Origin: JBOHHR01 sp050740975
Lineage (GTDB): Bacteria; Pseudomonadota; Gammaproteobacteria; JBOHHR01
Assembly (NCBI GenBank): GCA_050740975.1
Contig: JBOIEE010000007.1
Coordinates: 1 to 9,569 of the forward strand
Reading direction: 5' to 3'
DNA length: 9,569 nucleotides
Part shown: piece by piece, positions 1 to 6,665 of the stretch
How positions within the stretch are numbered: the stretch's first letter is position 1
How the letters are laid out: the number at the start of each line of letters is the position of its first letter
Notes under the pieces: generated by a model
The model's database searches: none
What the model saw: only the letters and a program-made list of their open reading frames with translations
What the model was told of the DNA's origin: nothing
Made by a program: the position numbers and the translations under genes

Positions 1-944
1 CCTTTTTTCACGGGCGCGGCGGTTCAGTAAGCCGCGGCGGCGCTCCAACAGGGCATGCCATCGCGGCGCAACCGGCGGGTTCGGTCAGCGGCCGCATGCG
101 CGTGACCGAGCAGGGTGAGGTGGTGTCTTCTCGCTTCGCAAACCGCGGCACGGCGCTATACCATATGGAACTGCTCGCCGCCAGCGTCTTCGAGCACACC
201 TTGCAATCGGGTCGCGAACAAGCGTTAAAGCCTAGGCCGGAATTCGAACAGACCATGTCTACGCTCGCCGCTTATTCTTATCGCGCCTATCGAGAGCTGG
301 TGGAGCATCCAGGACTTGTGAGCTACTACCAGGCGGCGAGCCCGGTGGAAGAGCTGGCATTGTTGAATATCGGTTCGCGCCCGGCTCGACGTTTTGGGGC
401 CAAGACTTTGGCCGATCTGCGGGCCATCCCGTGGGTGTTCGCCTGGACCCAGAACCGGCATCTGATTCCGGGATGGTACGGAGTGGGCAGTGCGCTGGCA
501 GAATTCATTACGGCCGATGGGAAGCAAGGCGAAGGGTTACTGCGCCGCCTGTTCGAACGGCACCGCCTGTTCCGCCTGATCATCGACGAGGTGGAGAAGA
601 CGATCGCTCAGGTGGATCTCCCGATTGCAAAGAGATATGCAGAGCTGGTACCGGATGTGGCCGTGCGCGAGGAGATCTTCGGCATGATCCAAAACGAATA
701 TCGACTCACGGTCGAGCGCCTGCTGTGGCTGTCCGGCAGCCGAGAATTAGCGGCGCGGTTCTCGCGCTTCAAGCGCCAGCTCGGACGGCGGCTTTCGGCC
801 CTGAACCAGATCGGCGCCCAGCAAGCGGCGCTCTTAGCCGCATTTCGTTCGCTGCCGAAAAGCCATGCAGCGCGTAAAAAGGAGCTCGTGCCCTTGCTGC
901 TGTCCATCAACTGTATTGCTAACGGTTTGGGGTGGACGGGATAG
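1..944 (+). CDS. ppc: Phosphoenolpyruvate carboxylase, C-terminal part (5' end outside window)
   Basis: PEP carboxylase adds bicarbonate to PEP to give oxaloacetate, an anaplerotic step in the cytoplasm. The frame is open from the left edge (first whole codon at base 3), so the ATG at 96 is an internal methionine and 313 C-terminal residues are visible. They begin with the family's active-site segment FHGRGGSVSRGGAP, whose His and two Arg correspond to E. coli His579, Arg581 and Arg587. Then come RVTEQGE (visible residues 33-39), GSRPARR (124-130) and LRAIPWVFAWTQNR (139-152). The visible length fits the last third of a protein of roughly 880-930 residues. The protein ends in GLGWTG rather than the RNTG of E. 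coli, so the terminal Asn that helps bind the inhibitor aspartate there appears to be replaced. The stop lies 19 bases from the convergent dusA stop, with no evident hairpin plus T-run between them. Confidence 0.96.
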   Translation, partial: FFHGRGGSVSRGGAPTGHAIAAQPAGSVSGRMRVTEQGEVVSSRFANRGTALYHMELLAASVFEHTLQSGREQALKPRPEFEQTMSTLAAYSYRAYRELVEHPGLVSYYQAASPVEELALLNIGSRPARRFGAKTLADLRAIPWVFAWTQNRHLIPGWYGVGSALAEFITADGKQGEGLLRRLFERHRLFRLIIDEVEKTIAQVDLPIAKRYAELVPDVAVREEIFGMIQNEYRLTVERLLWLSGSRELAARFSRFKRQLGRRLSALNQIGAQQAALLAAFRSLPKSHAARKKELVPLLLSINCIANGLGWTG

Positions 945-963
945 TTTTTCTGCGCCGCGCCTT

Positions 964-1938
964 TCATAGTTCAGAGGCCACTGCCATAGGGCGTTCCCGG
1001 TTGATGTGAGCCCTGGAAGCGTATTCACTGAGACGGCGCCGCCAGCGCCGGGCGCCGGTAACACCCTGGTACAAACCAAGCAAGGGATGCGCGAGCCGAT
1101 TGAATGGCACGCCGCTTCTCAACTGCCCATCCATATACGCCAGATAGGCTTCGAGCACGGCTTCGCGGCTCGCGGCGGGAGTCGTGCTACCCCAAAAGCG
1201 CCGATCGACATCGGCCAGCAGGTAGGGGTTGCGATAGACCTCGCGGCCGATCATGACTCCGTCGACCTCGCTTAACTGGGCTTCGACTTCATCCAGCCGG
1301 GTGATTCCTCCGTTGAGGATGATCTGCAACGCCGGCAGATCCCGCTTAACCCGGTGTACGAGATCGTAGCGCAGTGGCGGGATCTCCCGGTTTTCTCTGG
1401 GGCTCAATCCCTGCAACCACGCTTTGCGCGCGTGCAGAATAAATGTGTCGCATCCGGCCGAGGATACCGTGTGCAGGAATTCCAGCAGCTCTTCATAGGA
1501 ATCCCGGTTATCAACACCCAAGCGCGTTTTTACCGTGACGGGTATGTCAACCGCCTCGCGCATGCCCGTGACCGCGGCGGCGACCCGTTGCGGCTGCGCC
1601 ATCAGGCACGCTCCAAAACCTCCCTCACCCACCCGTTCGCTGGGGCAGCCGACATTGAGGTTTACCTCATCGTAGCCATACTTCTGCGCCAATTGCGCAC
1701 AGCGGGCTAAAGCCTGGGGATCGCTGCCACCGAGTTGCACCCCGACCGGGTGCTCTGCGCCGTGAAAGGCGAGGTGGCGATAACGGTCGCCATGCAGGAT
1801 GGCTCCGGTCGGGATCATCTCCGAGTAAAGCAGCACATGATGCGAGAGCAGACGCAGGAGATAGCGGCAGTGGCGATCGGTCCGATCCATCATCGGCGCA
1901 ACGCAAAACCGGCGATCGAGCTTATTTACCATATCCAT
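964..1938 (-). CDS. dusA: tRNA-dihydrouridine synthase A
   Basis: DusA is an FMN enzyme that uses NADPH to reduce uridines in the tRNA D-loop (U20/U20a in E. coli). The 324 residues match the usual DusA length. The FMN TIM barrel starts with VAPMMDRTDRH (residues 13-23). The catalytic loop is LNVGCPSERV, with Cys98 as the presumed proton donor, followed by GGFGACLM as in DusA rather than DusB or DusC. VKTRLG (Lys137), LHARKAWLQG (His169, Arg171), LNGGI (208-212) and GVMIGREVYRNP (227-238) are the flavin and phosphate-binding elements. The ATG at 1938 is chosen because the barrel begins 12 residues later. A second ATG two codons on is also possible, and neither has a strong Shine-Dalgarno. The gene lies 77 bases downstream of dacB on the same strand and may be co-transcribed, although a TATAAT sits in the gap. 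It converges on ppc. Confidence 0.96.
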   Translation of the reverse strand: MDMVNKLDRRFCVAPMMDRTDRHCRYLLRLLSHHVLLYSEMIPTGAILHGDRYRHLAFHGAEHPVGVQLGGSDPQALARCAQLAQKYGYDEVNLNVGCPSERVGEGGFGACLMAQPQRVAAAVTGMREAVDIPVTVKTRLGVDNRDSYEELLEFLHTVSSAGCDTFILHARKAWLQGLSPRENREIPPLRYDLVHRVKRDLPALQIILNGGITRLDEVEAQLSEVDGVMIGREVYRNPYLLADVDRRFWGSTTPAASREAVLEAYLAYMDGQLRSGVPFNRLAHPLLGLYQGVTGARRWRRRLSEYASRAHINRERPMAVASEL

Positions 1939-1981
1939 ACTTTAATGCGGTTTTATGCTGAGTGCCCAGGGTGAGACCGAA

Positions 1982-1987
1982 ATTATA
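1982..1987 (-). promoter_or_regulatory. Possible -10 element for dusA
   Basis: On the minus strand a perfect TATAAT lies 44 bases upstream of the dusA ATG, in an A/T-rich pocket of the dacB-dusA gap. No convincing -35 hexamer is found 16-18 bases further up, so this is at best a weak or activator-dependent promoter. The alternative is that dusA is read only from the dacB transcript. Confidence 0.35.
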
Positions 1988-2015
1988 TTTTAGGGGTGTA
2001 GAAGATGAGCTAGCG

Positions 2016-3485
2016 TTAACCGTGCTCGTATAGCCACCGAAGCAAGGCGTCGTGGACCTTCTTTCCCCCGCCCAGGTGGCTACCGGGGTGGTTTATCAAG
2101 CACACGGCAGCCAGGGTTTGTCCCCTGCGCGTGTGCACATAACCTGCGATGGAAGCGACGCCGTCGATCTGTCCGGTTTTTAAGTGCGCTCGGCCGGTGA
2201 TCGGCTCTTTGCTCAAACGATTGCGCAAGGTTCCATCGATTCCGGCTATGGGCAGCGAGGACAGAAATTCAGGCATGTAGGGGCTACGGTACGCTTTAAG
2301 CAAAAGCCGACCTAAGCTCTGGGCACCGATGCGCGTTTTTCGCGACAGGCCAGCTCCCTCGTCTAACACCAACTCAGGAAACTTCAAACCTTCTGAATTG
2401 AGCCATTCTTTGATTGCAGTGATCCCTTTCTGCCTGCTGCCCGGCGCCCCCAAGCGTTCCGCCCCCAAGGTCAACAGCAACTGCCCGGTCATCACATTAT
2501 TGCTGTACTTGTTGATCCCTCGGATCAACTCGGTAAGTGGGAGCGATTCGATAGCGTAGATCCGTACCGCCTGGGCAGGCGTGGGTGCTACCCGGAAGCG
2601 GCCATCCAATACACCACCCAGGTCTAACCACAAACGCTTGAACACGCCATAAGCAAACGGCGCGGTCGGCATGACCACACGGTTGATCGTTACCTCGCCA
2701 CAGCTTGCCGGGTAGTCTCCGGAAAAGAACGCCGTGCTGCCATTCTTATCCGGGGAGATCACGATCTGCAGCCGTGAGAGCGGGTCACGGCAGGTGCCGG
2801 TGACGAGTCGAAGCGCGTTTTTCACCCGCAGGTTGGTGGGCCAGGGTTGCGCTATGACCTGGACCGAGGCGCTCGGCGGCTTAGGGGCAAGCGTGAACTG
2901 CACAGCCTGAAAGTTAACCAGCAAGGCATCGGGATGCGCATTGTACGCGCGATCGGGTTGCCCGTCGAAGCCGCCCCGGTTCTCCGGTGCCATTGCGAAA
3001 TACGTATTGTCGATAACCAGGTCACCGCCTATGTGCTGTAGCCCTCGTGCCCGCAAACCTTGGACGAGGGTCCAGAGCCGCTCCGTCACCAAGAACGGAT
3101 CGCCGTAGCCCTTGAGTATTAAATCACCGGCCAGGTAAGCACCGACTATGGGGGCGCTGGCATAAGCCTCTGTGGCCCAAGTATACGCGGGCCCTAAGAT
3201 CTCTAAGGCCGCGTAAGTGGTCAACAACTTGATTACGGAGGCCGGGCTGCGAGGCTGCTCAGCTTGAAATTGGATCGAGGCTTTATCACTGTTTACTTCT
3301 TGTACGAAGACACTGACGGCACGGCTCGGGATCCCCGCACGGTGTACAGTTTCGGTCAGCGGCTGAGGCAGTGCCCCATCCGCGGCAACGGCGCGCCAAG
3401 AAAGGAGCAAACCGCTAAGCAAGCAAACCGCTTTTCTGCGAGAACTTGGAAAAAGAGCCGCCGTAGCGCATGGAAAGGTTTGCAT
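2016..3485 (-). CDS. dacB: D-alanyl-D-alanine carboxypeptidase/endopeptidase (PBP4 family, peptidase S13)
   Basis: This is a periplasmic low-molecular-mass penicillin-binding protein that cuts D-Ala-D-Ala ends and mDAP-D-Ala crosslinks in peptidoglycan. All three serine-acylase motifs are present, numbered from the chosen ATG: SVIK (Ser83 nucleophile, Lys86), SNN (Ser328) and KTG (436-438). DEGAGLSRKTRI (about 375-386) is the family's usual DGSGLS box in variant form. The 489 residues match PBP4, whose long insert between the first two motifs is seen here. The signal peptide has SRRK at 15-18, a hydrophobic core, and a likely cut after AVA at 34. The frame stays open to a GTG at 3533, but the ATG at 3485 has GGAGG eight bases upstream and gives a normal signal peptide, so it is preferred. 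The gene is divergent from htpG, with dusA following it. No clear promoter was recognised. Confidence 0.95.
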   Translation of the reverse strand: MQTFPCATAALFPSSRRKAVCLLSGLLLSWRAVAADGALPQPLTETVHRAGIPSRAVSVFVQEVNSDKASIQFQAEQPRSPASVIKLLTTYAALEILGPAYTWATEAYASAPIVGAYLAGDLILKGYGDPFLVTERLWTLVQGLRARGLQHIGGDLVIDNTYFAMAPENRGGFDGQPDRAYNAHPDALLVNFQAVQFTLAPKPPSASVQVIAQPWPTNLRVKNALRLVTGTCRDPLSRLQIVISPDKNGSTAFFSGDYPASCGEVTINRVVMPTAPFAYGVFKRLWLDLGGVLDGRFRVAPTPAQAVRIYAIESLPLTELIRGINKYSNNVMTGQLLLTLGAERLGAPGSRQKGITAIKEWLNSEGLKFPELVLDEGAGLSRKTRIGAQSLGRLLLKAYRSPYMPEFLSSLPIAGIDGTLRNRLSKEPITGRAHLKTGQIDGVASIAGYVHTRRGQTLAAVCLINHPGSHLGGGKKVHDALLRWLYEHG

Positions 3486-3493
3486 CGCGATGG

Positions 3494-3498
3494 CCTCC
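3494..3498 (-). promoter_or_regulatory. Shine-Dalgarno that fixes the dacB start
   Basis: On the minus strand a perfect GGAGG lies eight bases before the ATG at 3485. The competing upstream GTG at 3533 has only a GGGAG about 11 bases away and would add 16 residues before an already complete signal peptide. Confidence 0.7.
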
Positions 3499-3658
3499 GC
3501 CGACAACCGTAGGTGATTGGTCGATCGTGTCACTGCCTGTTACGCTCCCACTGAGCACCCCTGCGACGCGACAAAACTTGCTAGACTAGAAAAAAGTGCA
3601 CTTACGCCCATCCGGTGGTCCATTATCATTCCAGCGCCATGCTTGTTCAAAAATCGAT

Positions 3659-3687
3659 CTTGCGTTTTCCTGGGATCACCATAAAAT
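3659..3687 (+). promoter_or_regulatory. Candidate heat-shock (sigma-32-like) promoter of htpG, overlapping a sigma-70-like one
   Basis: CTTGCG (3659-3664) resembles the sigma-32 -35 core CTTGAA. CACCATAA (3677-3684) resembles its -10 CCCCATNT, at 12 bases in that alignment, within the range for this class. The same bases can be read for sigma-70 as TTGCGT (3660-3665), a 16-base spacer and TAAAAT (3682-3687). HtpG is a classical heat-shock regulon member in proteobacteria, so the first reading makes sense, but this is motif matching by eye. A start near 3692 would leave a leader of about 90 bases. Confidence 0.45.
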
Positions 3688-3709
3688 AGTTTACATTTAC
3701 TGATAGTTA

Positions 3710-3790
3710 CGAGAACGACGCCGCGACTTTTGGGTCTGTTTGTTCTCGGGGTTTGTTTTTGTGAAACGACGTACTATCGAGAAATGATAG
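3710..3790 (+). promoter_or_regulatory. Structured htpG 5' UTR, possible RNA switch or thermometer
   Basis: Two pairings compete for the same bases. CGAGAAC (3710-3716) pairs perfectly with GTTCTCG (3742-3748), and adding a G-U and an A-U extends this to nine pairs. TTCTCG (3743-3748) can instead pair with CGAGAA (3778-3783), the six bases directly before the ATG and the only purine-rich ribosome-binding candidate. In addition CTATC (3774-3778) can pair with GATAG (3786-3790), which closes a 7-base loop over the start codon. The complementarities are visible; any switching role is inferred. Confidence 0.35.
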
Positions 3791-5670
3791 AAGTAAAGAA
3801 AGAAACGCTTGGATTTCAGTCAGAAGTCCGGCAGTTGCTGGATCTCATGATCCATTCGCTGTACAGCAATCCGGAGATTTTCTTGCGGGAACTGATTTCC
3901 AATAGTGCGGACGCCTGTGACACGCTGCGCTTCGAAGCCTTGAGCAAGGATGAGCTGTATGAGGGTGACAGCGGTCTGCAGATCGAGGTCGACTACAGCG
4001 CCAAGCAAAACACAATCACGGTGCGAGACAACGGCCTGGGCATGTCTCGGCACGAGGTGGTGGATAACCTAGGTACCATTGCGCGCTCGGGCACCAAGGA
4101 GTTCTTCAAAGCCCTGACGGGGGACCAGCAGAAGGACTCCCAGCTCATCGGCCAGTTCGGGGTAGGCTTTTATTCGGTATTTATCGTCGCCGACCAAGTC
4201 ACGCTGACCACGCGCCGGGCTGGATTGACGGAAGACGAAGGGGTGCGCTGGGATTCGGTCGGCAAGGGCGAATACAGCGTACAAACGGTGAAACGCAAGA
4301 AGCGGGGTACGGAGGTGGTGCTGCATCTCAAGAAGGAGGCAAAAGAATTCGCCGACGGTTTCCGTTTGCGCGGCATCATAAAGAAATACTCAGACCACAT
4401 CACCGCGCCCATTCTGATGCCCAAGGAAGGGGATAAGGCTGAGGGCTACGAAGCCGTCAATTCCGCCACGGCCTTGTGGAAGCGTCCCAAAAAAGACATC
4501 GCCGACGAGGAGTACAACGAGTTCTATAAACACATCGCGCACGACTTCGAAGCCCCCATGGCCCGCGTGCACAGCCGGGTCGAGGGCAAACGAGAGTACA
4601 CCAGCTTGTTCTTCATTCCCTCGCGTGCGCCCTTTGACCTGTGGGACCGCGACAGCCGCCGCGGAATCAAGCTGTACGTGCGACGGGTGTTCATCATGGA
4701 CGATGCGGAGCAGTTAATGCCGCCCTATCTGCGCTTCGTCCGCGGTTTGGTGGATAGCGATGATCTCCCGCTCAACATCTCGCGTGAGATCTTGCAGCGG
4801 AACAAGACCGTCGACACCATCCGCGCGGCGTCGGTAAAGAAGGTGTTAGGCACGATCGAAAACCTCGCCAAATCGGAAGCCTACGCTAAATTCTGGGAGC
4901 AGTTTGGGCGCGTTTTCAAAGAAGGCGTCGTCGATGACCCGGACAACAGGGAGCGTATCGTCAAGCTGCTTCGCTTCTCCAGCACCCATGAGGACAAGGA
5001 GCAGCCGGAGGCGTCTTTGGAAGCTTACACGAGCCGGATGAAGGCGGATCAGAAGCACATCTACTATGTGATTGGCGACAGCTTCCAAACGGCAAAGAAC
5101 AGCCCTCATCTCGAGGTATTTCGCAAAAAAGGCATCGAGGTATTGTTGCTCTCCGATCCGATCGACGAGTGGCTGGTCACTCACCTCAGGGAATTCTCCG
5201 GCAAGGAGCTACGGTCCGTCAGCAAAGGAGATCTGGATCTGGGTAAGCTGGAAGATGTCGAGGAGAAAAAGAAGACCACCGAGAAAGGTGGTGAGTACGC
5301 GGACCTGATAAAGCGAATGAAAACGTTGCTTGAGGATAAGGTCGAAGAAGTGCGCTTGAGCAATCGCTTGACCACGTCTCCGGCCTGCCTAGTAGCCGGA
5401 GAGGGCGCCTTAAGCGCCAATTTGGAGCGCCTGCTCAAGGCGGCCGGTCAAGATATCAAGGGCGCGAAGCCGATCATGGAGATCAATCCTCAGCATCCTA
5501 TCCTCGAGCGCTTGAAGGCGGAAAACGACGAGCAGCGTTTCGAAGACTGGGCGAAGATCCTGTTCGACCAAGCCTTGCTTAGCGAGGGTGGCAAGCTGGA
5601 TGACCCCGCAGGATTCGTGCACCGCTTAAACCAGATGTTTCTCGTTTTGACCTCGCCGCCGAGCTCTTAG
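3784..5670 (+). CDS. htpG: Hsp90-family molecular chaperone HtpG
   Basis: HtpG is the bacterial Hsp90, a cytoplasmic dimeric ATPase that helps client proteins fold and resist aggregation. The GHKL nucleotide site is complete: FLRELISNSADACD (residues 33-46, with Glu36 and Asn40), DNGLGM (82-87), GTIARSGT (97-104) and GQFGVGFYSVFIVA (123-136). The middle domain has LPLNISREILQRN (328-340), whose Arg334 matches the ATP gamma-phosphate-sensing arginine of Hsp90s. The C-terminal dimerisation region follows, without the eukaryotic MEEVD tail. The ATG at 3784 gives 628 residues, close to E. coli HtpG (624), and an N-terminus (ETLGFQSEVRQLL) that aligns with the family. A TTG at 3730 would add 18 residues unlike any HtpG. 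The Shine-Dalgarno is weak (only GAGAA next to the ATG). No strong terminator follows; a short stem GGCG-TAAG-CGCC at 5681-5692 lacks a T-run. Confidence 0.97.
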   Translation: MIEVKKETLGFQSEVRQLLDLMIHSLYSNPEIFLRELISNSADACDTLRFEALSKDELYEGDSGLQIEVDYSAKQNTITVRDNGLGMSRHEVVDNLGTIARSGTKEFFKALTGDQQKDSQLIGQFGVGFYSVFIVADQVTLTTRRAGLTEDEGVRWDSVGKGEYSVQTVKRKKRGTEVVLHLKKEAKEFADGFRLRGIIKKYSDHITAPILMPKEGDKAEGYEAVNSATALWKRPKKDIADEEYNEFYKHIAHDFEAPMARVHSRVEGKREYTSLFFIPSRAPFDLWDRDSRRGIKLYVRRVFIMDDAEQLMPPYLRFVRGLVDSDDLPLNISREILQRNKTVDTIRAASVKKVLGTIENLAKSEAYAKFWEQFGRVFKEGVVDDPDNRERIVKLLRFSSTHEDKEQPEASLEAYTSRMKADQKHIYYVIGDSFQTAKNSPHLEVFRKKGIEVLLLSDPIDEWLVTHLREFSGKELRSVSKGDLDLGKLEDVEEKKKTTEKGGEYADLIKRMKTLLEDKVEEVRLSNRLTTSPACLVAGEGALSANLERLLKAAGQDIKGAKPIMEINPQHPILERLKAENDEQRFEDWAKILFDQALLSEGGKLDDPAGFVHRLNQMFLVLTSPPSS

Positions 5671-5924
5671 CAGTCGCCATGGCGTAAGCGCCGATAGCGT
5701 CTGATCTCAGCGATCTAGAGCTAATTGTCGCTTCTCGCACACCCATAATCGCGATCCCAGTTACGAGCGTGCTTTGTCACGTGCACATTGAGCAAATCCG
5801 CCAGTACCGTGGGCGGATAACCGTGGCGCGTGAGGGTTATTGATTGAAATGAAAGGAGCGGGAATGCTCTGGGCCATTCCGACCAGAGAGGAACCCTGAT
5901 CAAAAAACACGAACCGGACAAAGC
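5671..5924. other. Gene-poor stretch between htpG and the toxin-antitoxin module
   Basis: No convincing gene is present. Visible items are the palindrome CGCCATGGCG (5675-5684) just past the htpG stop; a perfect 7-bp stem ATCCGCC/GGCGGAT (5796-5802 with 5812-5818, 9-base loop); an alternative stem ATAACC/GGTTAT (5817-5822 with 5835-5840) that shares two bases with the first and so competes with it; and AAAGGAG (5852-5858) five bases before an ATG at 5864 that opens an 11-codon ORF ending at 5899. A minus-strand frame over 5721-5921 has no ATG at its start and resembles nothing I recognise. Confidence 0.5.
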
Positions 5925-5971
5925 TTGATTAGAACAAATAAAATGTCTATATTGTCTACATTAGATAGACA
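5925..5971 (+). promoter_or_regulatory. Promoter and operator of the toxin-antitoxin module
   Basis: TTGATT (5925-5930), a 17-base spacer and TATATT (5948-5953) form a good sigma-70 promoter. TGTCTA occurs at 5944-5949 and 5953-5958, and its inverse TAGACA at 5966-5971. The second and third copies form an inverted repeat with a 7-base centre, and the first two are part of a 9-base direct repeat (TGTCTATAT/TGTCTACAT). The sites overlap the -10 box and the likely start point, which is the usual layout for autorepression by a Phd/YefM antitoxin, alone or with its toxin. The repeats are seen; the binding protein is inferred. Confidence 0.65.
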
Positions 5972-5994
5972 GATAGGTCGTTCGGGGCATTACT

Positions 5995-6285
5995 ATGCAG
6001 TGGAGTATTGCACAGGCAAAGCAGAAGTTTTCTGACGTAGTACGCAGGGCAGGCCAGGAACCGCAACTTATCTTCAACCGTGACCGTATGGTCGCTGCCG
6101 TAGTTGATCCGGATACGTTCGAGGCATTCCAGTCCTGGCAGAAGCGCGAGCAAAGCCGCACGCTGGCAGATGCATTCGCCGAGCTTCGGCAGATCGCCGC
6201 TGAAGAGGCTTATACGCTAGAAATCCCGCTACGGTCCGATCGGCGGAATGCCTTCGCGGACCTCCTCGATAGTGTTTCTCGTTGA
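5995..6285 (+). CDS. Type II antitoxin, Phd/YefM family
   Basis: This 96-residue protein has the Phd/YefM N-terminal DNA-binding fold: WSIAQAKQKFSDVVRRA (residues 3-19), then QLIFNRDRMVAAVVDPDTFEAF (24-45), the strand-turn-strand segment with the conserved pattern of a basic turn followed by VAAVV. The C-terminal half (about 46-96) is helical and charged, ending in a segment with YTLEIPLR and DRRNAFADLLD that by family precedent should wrap the PIN toxin. The protein would neutralise the toxin and repress its own promoter. The ATG at 5995 is preferred because the domain starts at once; ribosome binding is weak (GGGG at 5984-5987). Its last codons overlap the toxin gene, which couples their translation. 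The frame is intact, in contrast to the toxin. Confidence 0.88.
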   Translation: MQWSIAQAKQKFSDVVRRAGQEPQLIFNRDRMVAAVVDPDTFEAFQSWQKREQSRTLADAFAELRQIAAEEAYTLEIPLRSDRRNAFADLLDSVSR

Positions 6286-6665
6286 TACGAACATCATCAG
6301 CGAGCTTACTCGCATTCAGCCCAATCCAGGGGTCGTGGCCTGGGCGAAGACGATCTCAAACATCTCGCTCAGTGCTGTGACGGTTGAGGAGATCTGTTTC
6401 GGCCTGAGCTGGAAACCGAACCCGAGGATCCAGTCTTGGTTTGATGGATTTCTGAGAAGGCATTGCACTATCTGCGCAGTCACCAACGAGATCGCGCAAT
6501 GTTCGGGGAGACTGCGAGGTTCACTGGCCGCTCAAGGCCATACCCGTACGCAGGCAGATAGGCTCATTGCAGCGACGGCACAGGGTCCATCAACAGACGC
6601 TTGTAACGCGTAATATCTGTGACTTTGAAGGATGCGGCATCGCGCTGTTCAATCCTTTTTCTTGA
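6272..6665 (+). pseudogene. FitB/VapC-like PIN-domain toxin, frameshifted near its 3' end
   Basis: PIN-domain toxins are metal-dependent ribonucleases paired with small antitoxins. From the GTG at 6272 the protein starts FLVDTNIISEL (Asp5 is the first metal ligand). VTVEEICFGL (Glu39/Glu40) and QADRLIAATAQ (Asp96) follow. After Gln104 the open frame turns to GPSTDACNA and stops at 6613. Dropping one G from the GGG at 6583-6585 restores VHQQTLVTRN, then ICDFEGCGIALFNPFS, ending at the TGA at 6663-6665. This is the typical family C-terminus with the fourth acidic residue (Asp117 in NICDF). The restored length is 130 residues, normal for the family. As written, the product lacks the last strand and one catalytic acid and is probably inactive, unless this is a sequencing error. 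An ATG at 6248 in the same frame is an alternative start but would add eight residues before the PIN strand. The gene overlaps the antitoxin by 14 bases. Confidence 0.85.

Noticed and set aside
431..877. 148-codon plus-strand frame inside ppc.
   Set aside because: It lies in a shifted frame entirely within the conserved PEP carboxylase sequence and has no recognisable motif.
3581..3589. CTAGACTAG palindrome between dacB and htpG as an operator.
   Set aside because: It is a short, single copy with no promoter element placed convincingly next to it; too weak to call.
5681..5692. GGCG-TAAG-CGCC stem as an htpG terminator.
   Set aside because: The stem is only four base pairs and no T-run follows.
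5721..5921. Minus-strand frame between htpG and the antitoxin, briefly considered as the end of a restriction-type protein because of an HGYPP segment.
   Set aside because: It lacks an ATG at its start, has no wider similarity I can name, and overlaps the stem-loops; a chance frame is more likely.
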